The notes below the pieces were generated by a model. The model was given only the letters and a program-made list of their open reading frames with translations. It ran no database searches and was not told where the DNA came from. A DNA stretch of 64,000 bases from an uncultured Clostridia bacterium. Lineage in GTDB: Bacteria > Bacillota > Clostridia > Christensenellales > UBA1242. Shown in pieces: positions 16,991 to 26,481 of the stretch. The stretch's first letter is position 1. Each line of letters begins with the position of its first letter. The position numbers and the translations under genes were made by a program. The stretch spans positions 42,684 to 106,683 of the forward strand of contig CANQAY010000005.1 of the NCBI GenBank assembly GCA_947589025.1, written 5' to 3'.

Positions 16991-17671
16991 TTGATAATTT
17001 AATTTTACGCTTGGGCCCATGGTGGTTGCAAGATAAACCGATTTTAAATAGGTGCCCTTTGCAGCTGCTGGTTTAGCTTTAATAATGGCATCCATAACGG
17101 TGGTTAGGTTTGTTAAAAGCCTATCTGCACCAAAGCTTACTTTGCCAATGCGCACATGAATGATGTTTTGTTTATCTAGCCTATATTCAACTTTACCAGC
17201 TTTAACATCTTTAACGGCCTTGGTAACATCCATGGTAACCGTTCCGCTTTTAGGGTTTGGCATTAAGCCCTTAGGGCCTAATATACGCGCACATCTACCC
17301 AAAGCGCCCATCATATCTGGGGTGGTGATGCACACGTCAAAGTCTAGCCAGTTGCCAGACATAATTTTTGCAATAATTTCATCATCGCCAACAATATCTG
17401 CGCCTGCTTTTCTGGCCTCTTCAGCCTTATCACCTTTAGCAATAACTAACACGCGCACTGTTTTACCCGTGCCTTCAGGCAAAACCACAACGCCACGCAC
17501 TTGTTGATCGGCATTACGGCCATCAACACCAAGTTTAACGTGAAGTTCAACTGTTTCATCAAACTTTGCCTTGCTGGTGGAAATAACTGTGTTAACTGCT
17601 TCTTTGCTATCGTATTGTTTGGTTTTATCCACAAGTTTAGAAGCCTCTACATAATTTTTACTTCTTTTCAT
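16982..17671 (-). CDS. rplA: 50S ribosomal protein L1
   Basis: [40 protein letters not shown]; start placed at 17671. Confidence 0.98.
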   Translation of the reverse strand: MKRSKNYVEASKLVDKTKQYDSKEAVNTVISTSKAKFDETVELHVKLGVDGRNADQQVRGVVVLPEGTGKTVRVLVIAKGDKAEEARKAGADIVGDDEIIAKIMSGNWLDFDVCITTPDMMGALGRCARILGPKGLMPNPKSGTVTMDVTKAVKDVKAGKVEYRLDKQNIIHVRIGKVSFGADRLLTNLTTVMDAIIKAKPAAAKGTYLKSVYLATTMGPSVKLNYQEK

Positions 17672-18098
17672 TTTTCCAGCCCTCCACAACAACACCCATG
17701 CTTCTGCATGTGCCAGCAATCATGCTCATAGCAGCGTCTAAACTGCTTGCATTTAAATCTGGCATTTTGGTTTCTGCAATCTTTTTAAGTTGATCAACAG
17801 TAATTTTACCAACTTTATTACGGGATTTATCCGTACCTTTTTGCAAGCCTGCTTCTTTTAAAATTAAATCCACTGCAGGTGGTTGCTTTAAGATAAAAGT
17901 AAAACTTCTATCTTCAAAAATTGTGATAACACAAGGGATTGTGTATCCAACCATTTTTGCTGTTCTATCGTTAAATTCTTTAACAAAGCCTGCAATGTTA
18001 ATGCCATGTGGGCCTAATGAACTACCAACTGGTGGGCCCGGAGTGGCTTTAGCGGCAGGAAGTTGAATGTTAACAACAGCCTTAACTTTTTTTGCCAT
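17658..18098 (-). CDS. rplK: 50S ribosomal protein L11
   Basis: [46 protein letters not shown]. Confidence 0.99.
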   Translation of the reverse strand: MAKKVKAVVNIQLPAAKATPGPPVGSSLGPHGINIAGFVKEFNDRTAKMVGYTIPCVITIFEDRSFTFILKQPPAVDLILKEAGLQKGTDKSRNKVGKITVDQLKKIAETKMPDLNASSLDAAMSMIAGTCRSMGVVVEGWKNEKK

Positions 18099-18121
18099 TT
18101 TATCCTCCTTATTATAATGGT

Positions 18122-18147
18122 GTGGTTATAGAGTAAACCTCTCCCAC
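18122..18147 (-). promoter_or_regulatory. Putative L1-binding mRNA site (autogenous control of rplK-rplA)
   Basis: GTGGGAGAGGTTTACTCTATAACCAC: asymmetric-loop hairpin resembling the L1 site of 23S rRNA (GGTGGGAG...GAAATACCACC). A second hairpin GCTAAC-tta-GTTAGC lies at 18156-18170. Confidence 0.75.
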
Positions 18148-18207
18148 AAAAGTTTGCTAACTAAGTTAGCGCAATAAAAAAACCTTTTAAATTTTTTTAC
18201 TGCTGTA

Positions 18208-18236
18208 AGTTTAGCATAAAGAAATTGGTTTGTCAA
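18208..18236 (-). promoter_or_regulatory. Sigma-A promoter of rplK-rplA
   Basis: TTGACA (18236-18231), 17 nt, TAAACT (18213-18208). Confidence 0.85.
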
Positions 18237-18253
18237 TAGATTTTTATAAATAT

Positions 18254-18643
18254 TTAACAATAATATTGTGCATTTTGATAGTTTAAATAGTTATATAATG
18301 CGTTTTTATAACCCTTTCCGCAAATTTCAAGCATGGTTTTTCTAAAGTGTTTTGTTAGCAATTTTAAATTAACTTTTGCGTTTAATTTTTTGTTAATCAT
18401 CAGTTCAAAATCGTTTTTTAGCACAAGTTCAAATTCGTCCAACTCGTGTGCCAAATTAAAAGTGCTCGTTTTATTTACAAACCTAAAAATGCGCACATCA
18501 AAGGCGTCCACCACCACGTAAACATCGTAATTTGCATAAATGGTTTTAAAAACATTTGCCACTTTAAGCAAATTGTCCACCGTGCCAAAAGAGTTCATAA
18601 TAATATGTATGAAAAAAGATTTAGTTAAGCTAAATCTCATCAT
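18254..18643 (-). CDS. Hypothetical protein
   Basis: ORF overlapping the 3' end of the preceding gene; start 18643 or 18640 (supplied ORF 18691). Confidence 0.6.
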   Translation of the reverse strand: MMRFSLTKSFFIHIIMNSFGTVDNLLKVANVFKTIYANYDVYVVVDAFDVRIFRFVNKTSTFNLAHELDEFELVLKNDFELMINKKLNAKVNLKLLTKHFRKTMLEICGKGYKNALYNYLNYQNAQYYC

Positions 18644-19031
18644 TTGCCAAAAAATTAAGCCATGCAGTTTCCTCTTCATTATCTTTAACAAAAGCTGCCA
18701 ATTCGTCGTCGTAAGCCTTGCCTAAATTGTTAGATAAAAAGGTTTGCCAGTCTTTAGTTATTTTATCTTTAACATCGTCAGCCAAATTTGAAGAGCACTC
18801 AAACATATTGAATGATAGTTGAAACATTTCACCATAAAAGCCAACATTAACCTCGTTTGGGGCCAAAATTGTTATTTTAACTTGCTGGCAGTTGGGGCTT
18901 AAGAAAACTAAGCCAATGTGGGCCTGCACAATGTCGGCGTAAAACTTGCTAAACTTATTTGCCGAAATGCTTGCCAATTCCTCCGCAAGTTCCGCATCTT
19001 TATTATATAAATTAACAATTTGCTTTTTCAT
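18630..19031 (-). CDS. Hypothetical protein
   Basis: 133 aa; start overlaps nusG stop (TAATG). Confidence 0.75.
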   Translation of the reverse strand: MKKQIVNLYNKDAELAEELASISANKFSKFYADIVQAHIGLVFLSPNCQQVKITILAPNEVNVGFYGEMFQLSFNMFECSSNLADDVKDKITKDWQTFLSNNLGKAYDDELAAFVKDNEEETAWLNFLANDEI

Positions 19032-19591
19032 TAGTTGTTGCTTACCCTAATTTGATTAAAGCCCAGTTCAACTTCACTAACTCGGCCAAACATTTCCACC
19101 ATAACGGTAACTTTTTGTTCGTTTTCGTTAACGGCTTTAACGGTGCCAACAAAGCTGTTTAGCGAGCCTTCAATAATTTCAACCATATCTCCCACTTTAA
19201 TGTTAAGTTCGGTTTTAATTTGGTTAGATTTTATTCCGTTTAAGCCCATTCTGCGCTCTTCATCATCGCTTAAACAAATTGGCCTGCCGGCTGGGCCAAC
19301 AAAGCTGGAAATGTACATTGTTCGCGTAACGGCGTGCCAAATATCATCACCATAAATCATTTTAACAAAAATGTAGCCCGGCATGGTTTTTTTAGGCACA
19401 AGCACCTTTTTGCCACGCTTTTCTTCCAGCACATCTTCCATAGGAATAACAATATCAAAAATGCGCTGTTCAAGGCCATATTTTTCAATGGTATTTTCCA
19501 AGTTTTGTTTTGCAACATTTTCGTAGCCGGAATAAACTTTAAGTGCATACCATTTTGGTTCGGTATCAATATTTTTATCTACAATTGCCAT
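19031..19591 (-). CDS. nusG: Transcription termination/antitermination factor NusG
   Basis: KWYALKVYSGYENVAKQNLE; MPGYIFVKM; VGDMVEIIEGSLNSFVGTVKAVN. Confidence 0.98.
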   Translation of the reverse strand: MAIVDKNIDTEPKWYALKVYSGYENVAKQNLENTIEKYGLEQRIFDIVIPMEDVLEEKRGKKVLVPKKTMPGYIFVKMIYGDDIWHAVTRTMYISSFVGPAGRPICLSDDEERRMGLNGIKSNQIKTELNIKVGDMVEIIEGSLNSFVGTVKAVNENEQKVTVMVEMFGRVSEVELGFNQIRVSNN

Positions 19592-19610
19592 AAATTCTCC
19601 TTACAATAAA

Positions 19611-20012
19611 TTAAAACAAAAATCCGGTTAGCCAAGCGCACAACCTATCCAAGCCAAAAATTACCAAGGTAAAAACCAAAACAACAACCAAAACTATGCC
19701 GGTTTGTTTAACCACATCTTTAAATTTTGGCCAAGTAACTTTTTTTAGCTCGCCGCCAGTGTCTTTAAGTGATTTTACAAACTTGTTTGGTTTTTTTGTT
19801 TTTTCTTTTTTCTTTTTAACGTCCTTTGCCTTAACTTCAACAACCTTGTTTTTTTCTTTTTTGTCAACTTTAGAACTGTTTTCAGCCTGAGGTTGTGTTT
19901 GTTCTGCCGCTAAATTAGGCTCAACTTTTGCCTCTGCTTCAACATTGTTTTCATCTGTAATTGCGGGGGCAACCGCTTGTTTTTTTGCAGATTTGTTTTT
20001 CTTTTTAGACAT
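19611..20012 (-). CDS. secE: Preprotein translocase subunit SecE with long charged N-terminal extension
   Basis: FVKSLKDTGGELKKVTWPKFKDVVKQTGIVLVVV at the C-terminus; between rpmG and nusG. Confidence 0.95.
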   Translation of the reverse strand: MSKKKNKSAKKQAVAPAITDENNVEAEAKVEPNLAAEQTQPQAENSSKVDKKEKNKVVEVKAKDVKKKKEKTKKPNKFVKSLKDTGGELKKVTWPKFKDVVKQTGIVLVVVLVFTLVIFGLDRLCAWLTGFLF

Positions 20013-20020
20013 ATTCACTC

Positions 20021-20191
20021 CTATTTAGTTTCTTTATGGGTGGTTGTTTTTTTGCAAGTTGGGCAGTATTTTTTTAGTTCCATCCTGTCAGGGTCGTTAG
20101 CCTTGTTTTTGGTGGAAGTGTAATTTCTGTTCTTGCATTCGGTGCATTCAAAAATAACCTTATCTCTTTTAGATTTTTTAGCCTTTGCCAT
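20021..20191 (-). CDS. rpmG: 50S ribosomal protein L33
   Basis: Not in the supplied ORF list; reads [56 protein letters not shown] (56 aa). Confidence 0.96.
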   Translation of the reverse strand: MAKAKKSKRDKVIFECTECKNRNYTSTKNKANDPDRMELKKYCPTCKKTTTHKETK

Positions 20192-20248
20192 AATATCTCC
20201 TTTTATTAACTAGGTATTAAAAAAACACCCGTTTTTAAGTGCAATAGT

Positions 20249-20277
20249 ATATTAACACAAAAACGAGTGGTTGTCAA
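20249..20277 (-). promoter_or_regulatory. Sigma-A promoter of rpmG-secE-nusG
   Basis: TTGACA (20277-20272), 17 nt, TAATAT (20254-20249). Confidence 0.85.
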
Positions 20278-20303
20278 CACAATTTTAAAAATTTTTAAAA
20301 ATT

Positions 20304-20912
20304 TTAATTTTCGCTTTGTTCGTCGTCAGTTTTTGGCAAAAAGTTGGCTTCGTCATTTGGCGCATAATCTTCTGCGGTTAAAATAACGGGTGCTTCAACT
20401 GGCTCTTCTTTAACATTTTCAAAAAGTGATTGCTCGTATGCTTTAGAAGGTTTATCTTGCAAGCTGCCGTTAGAAAGCTCTTTGTTCGTTTTAGGTTTAA
20501 CCCTTTTTTCTTTTTTAGTGTTAAATGCAGCCTCGCCAAAATCTAACTTTTTGCCGTTGCGCTCTAGCACCCACCTAACAACAACATAAACAAAGGCAAA
20601 CAGTGCCAAAACTGTAACCACGCTTTGATAAACCAAAACGCCTTTATCCAAAACAACATCTACCAGCACTTCACCAATAAAGAACAAAACAAATTCAAGC
20701 ACCAAAAATGCTGCGGTTATTATGTAAATGTCTAAAACGCGTTTTCTAATAGATTTATCTTTAAAAAACACATAGCTAATAACCGAAAACAGGCCAAGCA
20801 TTAACACAAACGCAACGCCCACGCCATAAAATAGGCAAAACGACCTAAACGCAAGCGAAATGCCCAAAAGGCACATGCTTAAAATAAAAGTTAATTTTAA
20901 ATTCTTTTCCAT
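20304..20912 (-). CDS. Hypothetical membrane protein with charged C-terminal tail
   Basis: Four or so hydrophobic segments; SD AGGAG. Confidence 0.75.
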   Translation of the reverse strand: MEKNLKLTFILSMCLLGISLAFRSFCLFYGVGVAFVLMLGLFSVISYVFFKDKSIRKRVLDIYIITAAFLVLEFVLFFIGEVLVDVVLDKGVLVYQSVVTVLALFAFVYVVVRWVLERNGKKLDFGEAAFNTKKEKRVKPKTNKELSNGSLQDKPSKAYEQSLFENVKEEPVEAPVILTAEDYAPNDEANFLPKTDDEQSEN

Positions 20913-21073
20913 AAAAACTCCTATTTATATTATATCAATAAAAAATGAATTTGGCAATAAAAATTTTGCCCTTTTGCCGCTTAAAGCGTTAAAAATTGCG
21001 CAAAAAGGCTAAAAATTGTCATAATTTGGATAAATTTTTGTGTTTGCCTTTACAATTAAAGTAGGAGAATGCT

Positions 21074-21289
21074 ATGAACGAATTATTAGATTTAGCCTTA
21101 AAGCGCATTGCCGAACTTGAAAAAAAATTGGAGCGCTATTACAAGATGTTGGACATTACAAATGAGTTAGATTTCATTTTAAATGGCAACTACATTTTAA
21201 ACGAAAATTTATCCGATATTTTAAGCGGAAATTACACTTTGGGAGGTAAAAATGCAAAATATAGAAACACTAAAACAAGAGTTAATTAA
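21074..21289 (+). CDS. Small coiled-coil hypothetical protein
   Basis: 71 aa; SD TAGGAGA; overlaps start of next ORF. Confidence 0.65.
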   Translation: MNELLDLALKRIAELEKKLERYYKMLDITNELDFILNGNYILNENLSDILSGNYTLGGKNAKYRNTKTRVN

Positions 21290-22844
21290 TCAAAAGGCGG
21301 AAATTGAGGCAAAAGGCGGCTCGGTTGAAGTTGCCGGGCTTAACCCTAGCCCAGCCGAAATAACCGAAGGCATTAAAACCATTATTGGGGCGGATTTATC
21401 CGATGCCACGGCAAAAATTTCCGATGTGCTTTCGGGCAAAACATTTTATGCGGGCGGCAGAACAAAAAAGATGGGCACCCTAACCCGGGCAGACACCCAA
21501 ACGGCAACCGCTAAGGCAGACGATGTTGCCGCGGGCAAAACCTTCTTTGCCGGTAACGACACCATTAAAACAGGCAACTATATTAAGCCCGATTATAACC
21601 TAACCACCGCCGAAGAGAGCGATGTTATTGAAGGAAAAACTTTTTACTCTAAAAACAATCAGCTTAAAACGGGCAGCCTAATTAAACTAGATGTTTCGGT
21701 TGCCAACGCTTTAGAGGGTGATGTTTTGGCGGGCAAAACCTTTTTTGCCGGTGACGAAACATTAAAAACCGGCAGTTTAACAAAAGCGGATACTGCCAGT
21801 GCCAACGCAACCGAAAAAGATGTTGCGGCGGGCAAAACTTTCTTTGCAGGAAATGACGAATTAAAAACGGGCAAGTTGGAAGTAATAGACCCATCCAACG
21901 CCACAGCAACCGAACGAGATGTTAAAAAGGGCAAAACATTTTATGCGGGCAACAACACACTAAAAACTGGCACGCTGGAAGAAGGCGGCTCGGGCGGAGG
22001 CAGCGAAGAAGGCGTTCCTATCGAACTTTTTAAAGATTTGTTCTTTTATGAATATAACAAACCACCAGAAAATGTGCACAGCTATAAAATAACCATACCC
22101 GACTATATTAACAATGTTAAGGCCTATCAATTTTACAAGGTGCGCCATGAGCTTGAAGTGGATTTGCACGACCACATAAACGTTTTAGGAGATTTTTGTT
22201 TTAGCGATGGCTATAGCACCAAAGTTAACAATGTGGAAAACAGCAATGTTAAAACGTTGCAACAATATTGTTTTAAAACCGTTGATATGGATGTAAATTC
22301 TTTGCCAGACACGGTAACAAAATTTGGAGATTTCTGCATGCTTAACTGCATAGTAAAACGCAACACAAATGTTATTAACATGCCAAATAGAGATGGCGTT
22401 ACTTATGGGGCTGGGGTTTACAAATGCAACTCGCAAGTTTATGTGGATACATTAAATTTTACCTCTTATTGGAAATATAACTATCTGCCACAATCATTTT
22501 TTGAAAGAATACATTTTAACTGCGACTTTGTTGTGCCAGAAAATGTAACAACCGTTCAGCAAAGCTTTAACAGTTATGGCAGCTTTAACCATGTAACCAT
22601 AACAAAAAATGTTACAAGCTTGGGAGTATTTGCTTTTGGCGGCCCGGCTATTGGCTATGAAGAGTGCATAGACTTTACATTTTTGGGTGATGTTCCACCA
22701 ACATTTGACCTTGGATGCCTGCCTGTTAATAGGGCGGAAATGGGGCTTAAAATTTATGTGCCAGATAACTCGCTAGATATTTACACCAAAAACTTAAAAA
22801 CTGTGGCAAATTTTACAGTTTTGCCATTAAGTCAAAAACCATAG
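21252..22844 (+). CDS. Repeat protein: six ~33-aa GKTFxAGNxxLKTGxL repeats plus BspA/LRR_5-like C-terminal region
   Basis: Repeats such as DVAAGKTFFAGNDTIKTGNY, DVLAGKTFFAGDETLKTGSL; SD GGGAGG. Confidence 0.8.
   Translation: MQNIETLKQELINQKAEIEAKGGSVEVAGLNPSPAEITEGIKTIIGADLSDATAKISDVLSGKTFYAGGRTKKMGTLTRADTQTATAKADDVAAGKTFFAGNDTIKTGNYIKPDYNLTTAEESDVIEGKTFYSKNNQLKTGSLIKLDVSVANALEGDVLAGKTFFAGDETLKTGSLTKADTASANATEKDVAAGKTFFAGNDELKTGKLEVIDPSNATATERDVKKGKTFYAGNNTLKTGTLEEGGSGGGSEEGVPIELFKDLFFYEYNKPPENVHSYKITIPDYINNVKAYQFYKVRHELEVDLHDHINVLGDFCFSDGYSTKVNNVENSNVKTLQQYCFKTVDMDVNSLPDTVTKFGDFCMLNCIVKRNTNVINMPNRDGVTYGAGVYKCNSQVYVDTLNFTSYWKYNYLPQSFFERIHFNCDFVVPENVTTVQQSFNSYGSFNHVTITKNVTSLGVFAFGGPAIGYEECIDFTFLGDVPPTFDLGCLPVNRAEMGLKIYVPDNSLDIYTKNLKTVANFTVLPLSQKP
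21390..21983 (+). repeat. Six in-frame ~99-bp repeats encoding GKTF(Y/F)AG...KTG units
   Basis: Six aligned units in the translated product. Confidence 0.85.
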
Positions 22845-24132
22845 GCGTAAAGCTTTCTGCTTTACGTTTTTTTGTGCCAAAAACTTTAACTGCGTTTTGC
22901 ATTTTATATTTATCCGTGCGCAGCAAGGTTTTTTTAACAAGTTTGCCGTTAACATATTTTTCACGGTAAGATTTCACTTCCATGCCCCTAACGCCCTTTT
23001 TTAAATAAAAGCTTTCGTCTTCATAAATAACTTTATCTTTATATTCACCGTTTGTGTCGTAAACAACATCCTCCCCCGGTTCGGTTAGGCTAACAATTTC
23101 GTTGGTAAGTTTATATTCCGCATCCGGCGCCGCACCAAAAATGCGTATTCTAATTTTATTGGCGCTATAGTTTGTTATAATTGTTAACTTTTCGTTAGTG
23201 TTGTTTTTAAATTTAAGGTCGGAGCTGCCAAAATTAACCATGGCGTCAAACCCATATTTAACATAGCCCACCTGTTTGCTGTGCTTGTTGGCCTCCACAA
23301 TGTTTAGCCCCGCCAAAAGGGCGGAATTATATAGCGTGGTGCTAACTTGGCACACCCCTCCGCCAACGCCATCCACAAATTGATCGTTTACAATAATTTT
23401 TGCCTGCCTATATCCGTTTTCTTTGGTGCGCCTGCCCACCGTTTTGTTAAACGAAAAAACCTCACCGGGCAAAATTTCTAGCTTGTTTAAACTGTTAAGC
23501 GCGTTTTTAATGTTGTGCTTTCTGTCAGCAGAAGAGGTTGCAATGTCGGTTGAAAAATCCGCGCGCAAATTTGTGCTGGTTAAAAAATTTTGCTTTAAAA
23601 TTTGCGGCGTTAGTTTTGTTATGGGCAAATTAAAAATTAATTCTTTATCGTTTAAAAAATTGGTTATAATGTTTTTATAAAGTTTGGGCTTGTTTAACTT
23701 TTGGCCAACCAGCTCGGGGGTTATAAAAAACACTTGCTCGGTTGCCGAATTTATTCTAATTTTTGCATTTTGTGGGGCTAAATACACATTTTTTTCAATT
23801 TTTTCCACAAATTTATTGATATTTGGAAAAATATAATCCAACGCAACATATTCATCAAAGCCCAAATTTAACATTTTTTTTAAAAGGTTTTTGCGCTCCT
23901 CTGCTGTGCCAAAGCGGTTATATTTATTTATTTCATAATTTAAGTCAAAGCGAGGATGCGCTTTTTTGTTTTTGTTAAAGTTATAGTTAAACACTCGGTC
24001 GTTATAACAAAAAACAATGTCGTTTTGCGCGCTTGCCGCACTTAAAACTAAAGTTTTGTTGCCCACAAAGGCAAAAAGGCAAAACAGCAAAACAAAAATT
24101 ACACATATAGGCATTAAAATAACCCTTTTCAT
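22813..24132 (-). CDS. VanW family protein with peptidoglycan-binding-like and G5 domains
   Basis: GYRQAKIIVNDQFVDGVGGGVCQVSTTLYNSALLAGLNIVEANKHS...; G5-like KGVRGMEVKSYREKYVNGKLVKKTLL; signal peptide. Confidence 0.93.
   Translation of the reverse strand: MKRVILMPICVIFVLLFCLFAFVGNKTLVLSAASAQNDIVFCYNDRVFNYNFNKNKKAHPRFDLNYEINKYNRFGTAEERKNLLKKMLNLGFDEYVALDYIFPNINKFVEKIEKNVYLAPQNAKIRINSATEQVFFITPELVGQKLNKPKLYKNIITNFLNDKELIFNLPITKLTPQILKQNFLTSTNLRADFSTDIATSSADRKHNIKNALNSLNKLEILPGEVFSFNKTVGRRTKENGYRQAKIIVNDQFVDGVGGGVCQVSTTLYNSALLAGLNIVEANKHSKQVGYVKYGFDAMVNFGSSDLKFKNNTNEKLTIITNYSANKIRIRIFGAAPDAEYKLTNEIVSLTEPGEDVVYDTNGEYKDKVIYEDESFYLKKGVRGMEVKSYREKYVNGKLVKKTLLRTDKYKMQNAVKVFGTKKRKAESFTPMVFDLMAKL
22846..22873 (+). 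terminator. Intrinsic terminator of the repeat-protein gene, inside the convergent vanW-like CDS
   Basis: CGTAAAGC-tttct-GCTTTACG then TTTTTTT. Confidence 0.85.
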
Positions 24133-24171
24133 ACCCGTATTATGTGTAATTTTGTAAAATTTTATAATTAT

Positions 24172-25428
24172 TTAGCTGTTTTTGTCTTTATCGTCATCCA
24201 AATTAAATTCAATGCCAACAATGTCGCTAACGTTATCCAACTTTTTGGCAATTTTTTGGCTAGATTTTGTTGCCTGCTCAAGCTCGTTTGTGGCCTCACC
24301 CAATTTGGATTGTGATTTTGTTAAAAGTGCCATAAATTTTTCAAATTCTTGCTTTAGGGTGGATAAAAACTGCCAAATTTCACTGCTGCGCTTTTGAATA
24401 TACAACGTTTTAAAGCCCAGTTGCAGGCTGTTTAACAGCGCGGTTAAAGTTGTTGGCCCGCACACAATAACGCGGTATTGGTTGGTAAGTTCGTCAAACA
24501 ATTCCACGTTCCTAACCACCTCGGCGTAAAGGCCTTCAATTGGCAAAAACATTATGGCAAACTCGGTGGTGTTAGGCACCAAGATATATTTTTCTCTAAT
24601 AGATTTTGCCTCTTCCTTAATGCGCTTAAACAGTTGCTTTTGGCACTTTTCAATAAGGTCTTTATTTAAACTGTCGCTCGCTTCAACAAGGCGGGTGTAA
24701 TCTTCAAGCGGAAATTTGCTATCTATTGGCAAATAAACTTCGTGCCCGTCCTTGCCCGGCAGGGTTACAACAAAATCCACCCGCTCTTTGCTGTTGGGCT
24801 TAATTTGCACTTGCGCCATAAACTGATTTGGCGCTAAAATTTGCTCTAACAGTGAGGAAAGCATAACTTCACCCCAGCCGCCGCGAATTTTAACATTGCT
24901 AAGCACCTTTTTTAAATCTCCAACTCCGGTGGCAAGGCTGCGCATTTCACCAAGGCCAAGGTTAACACTTTCCAAACTCTGTTGAATTTTGCTAAAGCTC
25001 TCGTTAAGCCGCTCGGAAAGTGAGGTGTTTAATTTTTCATCCACCGTTTCACGCATTTTTTCAAGCGATTTTTCATTTTCCTGCCTAATGTTGGTTAAGG
25101 TTTGGTTAACCTGAAGGGTAAGTTTTTCAATTTTATCTTCATTTCTAAAGGTAAGTTCGTTAACGCGTTTAGAAATAATTTCAAACTCCTGCTTTTGCAA
25201 AACGCTTAAGTTGTTAATGGTGTTTTGGGTGGCAATTTCGCTGTTTTTAACTGCCTGCATAAGCATGTTGTTAAGCATTTGATTTTGCTCCTTTTGGGCA
25301 GTTAAAAAATCTTTAATTTTGCTTTCGTCCATCGGGGCGGTGCCCTTCTTTTTATAAACCACAACAAAAATTGCGGCAGAAACTAGCCACACAACGCCAA
25401 AAATTACACTTGCAATAATAATTTCCAT
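24172..25428 (-). CDS. rmuC: DNA recombination protein RmuC
   Basis: RGGWGEVMLSSLLEQIL, LPIDSKFPLEDY, ILVPNTTEFAIMFLPIEGLYAEV. Confidence 0.95.
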   Translation of the reverse strand: MEIIIASVIFGVVWLVSAAIFVVVYKKKGTAPMDESKIKDFLTAQKEQNQMLNNMLMQAVKNSEIATQNTINNLSVLQKQEFEIISKRVNELTFRNEDKIEKLTLQVNQTLTNIRQENEKSLEKMRETVDEKLNTSLSERLNESFSKIQQSLESVNLGLGEMRSLATGVGDLKKVLSNVKIRGGWGEVMLSSLLEQILAPNQFMAQVQIKPNSKERVDFVVTLPGKDGHEVYLPIDSKFPLEDYTRLVEASDSLNKDLIEKCQKQLFKRIKEEAKSIREKYILVPNTTEFAIMFLPIEGLYAEVVRNVELFDELTNQYRVIVCGPTTLTALLNSLQLGFKTLYIQKRSSEIWQFLSTLKQEFEKFMALLTKSQSKLGEATNELEQATKSSQKIAKKLDNVSDIVGIEFNLDDDKDKNS

Positions 25429-25434
25429 AAAATA

Positions 25435-25463
25435 ATATTACAAAAAAATTATAATTTTGTCAA
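25435..25463 (-). promoter_or_regulatory. Promoter of rmuC
   Basis: TTGACA-17-TAATAT on minus strand. Confidence 0.75.
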
Positions 25464-25552
25464 TAAAATGCAAAATTTTAAAAAAATATAGAATAAAAAA
25501 GCCAAAATTTTGTTAGTATGTTAAAAAAATTTGCGTTTTTTTTAAAATTGGA

Positions 25553-25567
25553 TATAATAAATATATG
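25553..25567 (+). promoter_or_regulatory. -10 element predicting a leaderless start
   Basis: TATAAT (25553-25558), 6 nt, ATG (25565); no SD; -35 weak (TTGCGT). Confidence 0.5.
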
Positions 25568-26437
25568 CTTAACTTAATTGTTGCACCATATAGCTATTGC
25601 GAAAATGCGGAAAAGTTCACCAAGCGCATTGTGGCTTTTTTAAAGCAAGCCAAGGAAGAATATGCCGTGTTTTTTTCCTCTTCTATTGACGAGGTTGCCA
25701 GCAACACCAAGCAACTTGTTGCTGAAGGCGAAAATGAATTTGTTGTGGTGGGGGACGATGTTATTTTAAGCACCTTTATTAACTCAATAAAGGATGTTTC
25801 TAAAATTAAATTTGGAATTGTGCCAATTAAAAAGTGTGACGATTTTGCAACATTTTTGGGCTTAAGTTTTAACCCAATTCAGGCAATTAAAGATATTTTA
25901 GAAAAAAATGTGGATAGTGTGGACTATCTTATTGCTAACGACATTAAAGTTTTAAACAACATAACAATTGGCGCCAGTGCGGAAATTTTTGATGTTATTA
26001 ACCAATATAAAACCAAAAACGCCATTGCAAAAAAGTTTATTGCCAAGCAAAATTTAAATAAATTTGATGGGGTGGAAATTACTTATTATAGCCGCAACAA
26101 AGCCCCGCAGACTGACACATTTTTTGAAATTAACATTGCCAATGGCGGCCTAAGCCGAGGCAAAAGCGTTAACCCACTAAGCAATGTTAAGGACGGCCTA
26201 TTTAACTTTAACTACGCCACAATTATGGATAAGCGGGAACAAAAAAAATATTTATCCATGCAAAGAAGCGGGCAACAAATTTATGATGACAAAACCAAAC
26301 AACATTGGCTTAACAATTTAAAGCTTTTTAGCCCAAACAAAAAAATTAAGGCAATAATTGATGGCAAACTTGTAACGCTGGAAGATTTATCAATTACAAT
26401 TGTGGAAAATGGGCTAAAAATTTATAAAAATAAATAA
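25565..26437 (+). CDS. Diacylglycerol/lipid kinase (YegS/DgkB-like) family protein, catalytic motifs degenerate
   Basis: Family layout kept (FGIVPIKKCDDFATFLGL, GASAEIFDVI, NVKDGLFNFNYA, IIDGK) but the GGDGT motif is VGDDV. Confidence 0.65.
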   Translation: MLNLIVAPYSYCENAEKFTKRIVAFLKQAKEEYAVFFSSSIDEVASNTKQLVAEGENEFVVVGDDVILSTFINSIKDVSKIKFGIVPIKKCDDFATFLGLSFNPIQAIKDILEKNVDSVDYLIANDIKVLNNITIGASAEIFDVINQYKTKNAIAKKFIAKQNLNKFDGVEITYYSRNKAPQTDTFFEINIANGGLSRGKSVNPLSNVKDGLFNFNYATIMDKREQKKYLSMQRSGQQIYDDKTKQHWLNNLKLFSPNKKIKAIIDGKLVTLEDLSITIVENGLKIYKNK

Positions 26438-26452
26438 AATTTAAAAAAATTA

Positions 26453-26481
26453 ACAAAAAAAGGCCGTGTGGGGCCCTTTTT
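26453..26481. terminator. Bidirectional terminator between the lipid-kinase-like gene and pheT
   Basis: AAAAAAGGCC...GGGCCCTTTTTT imperfect hairpin with A/T tracts. Confidence 0.6.

Noticed and set aside
20971-21012. Long hairpin GCCCTTTTGCCGC...GCGCAAAAAGGC upstream of the 21074 gene
   Set aside because: Pairing is imperfect, and no U-tract or regulatory motif accompanies it; not enough to call an RNA element.
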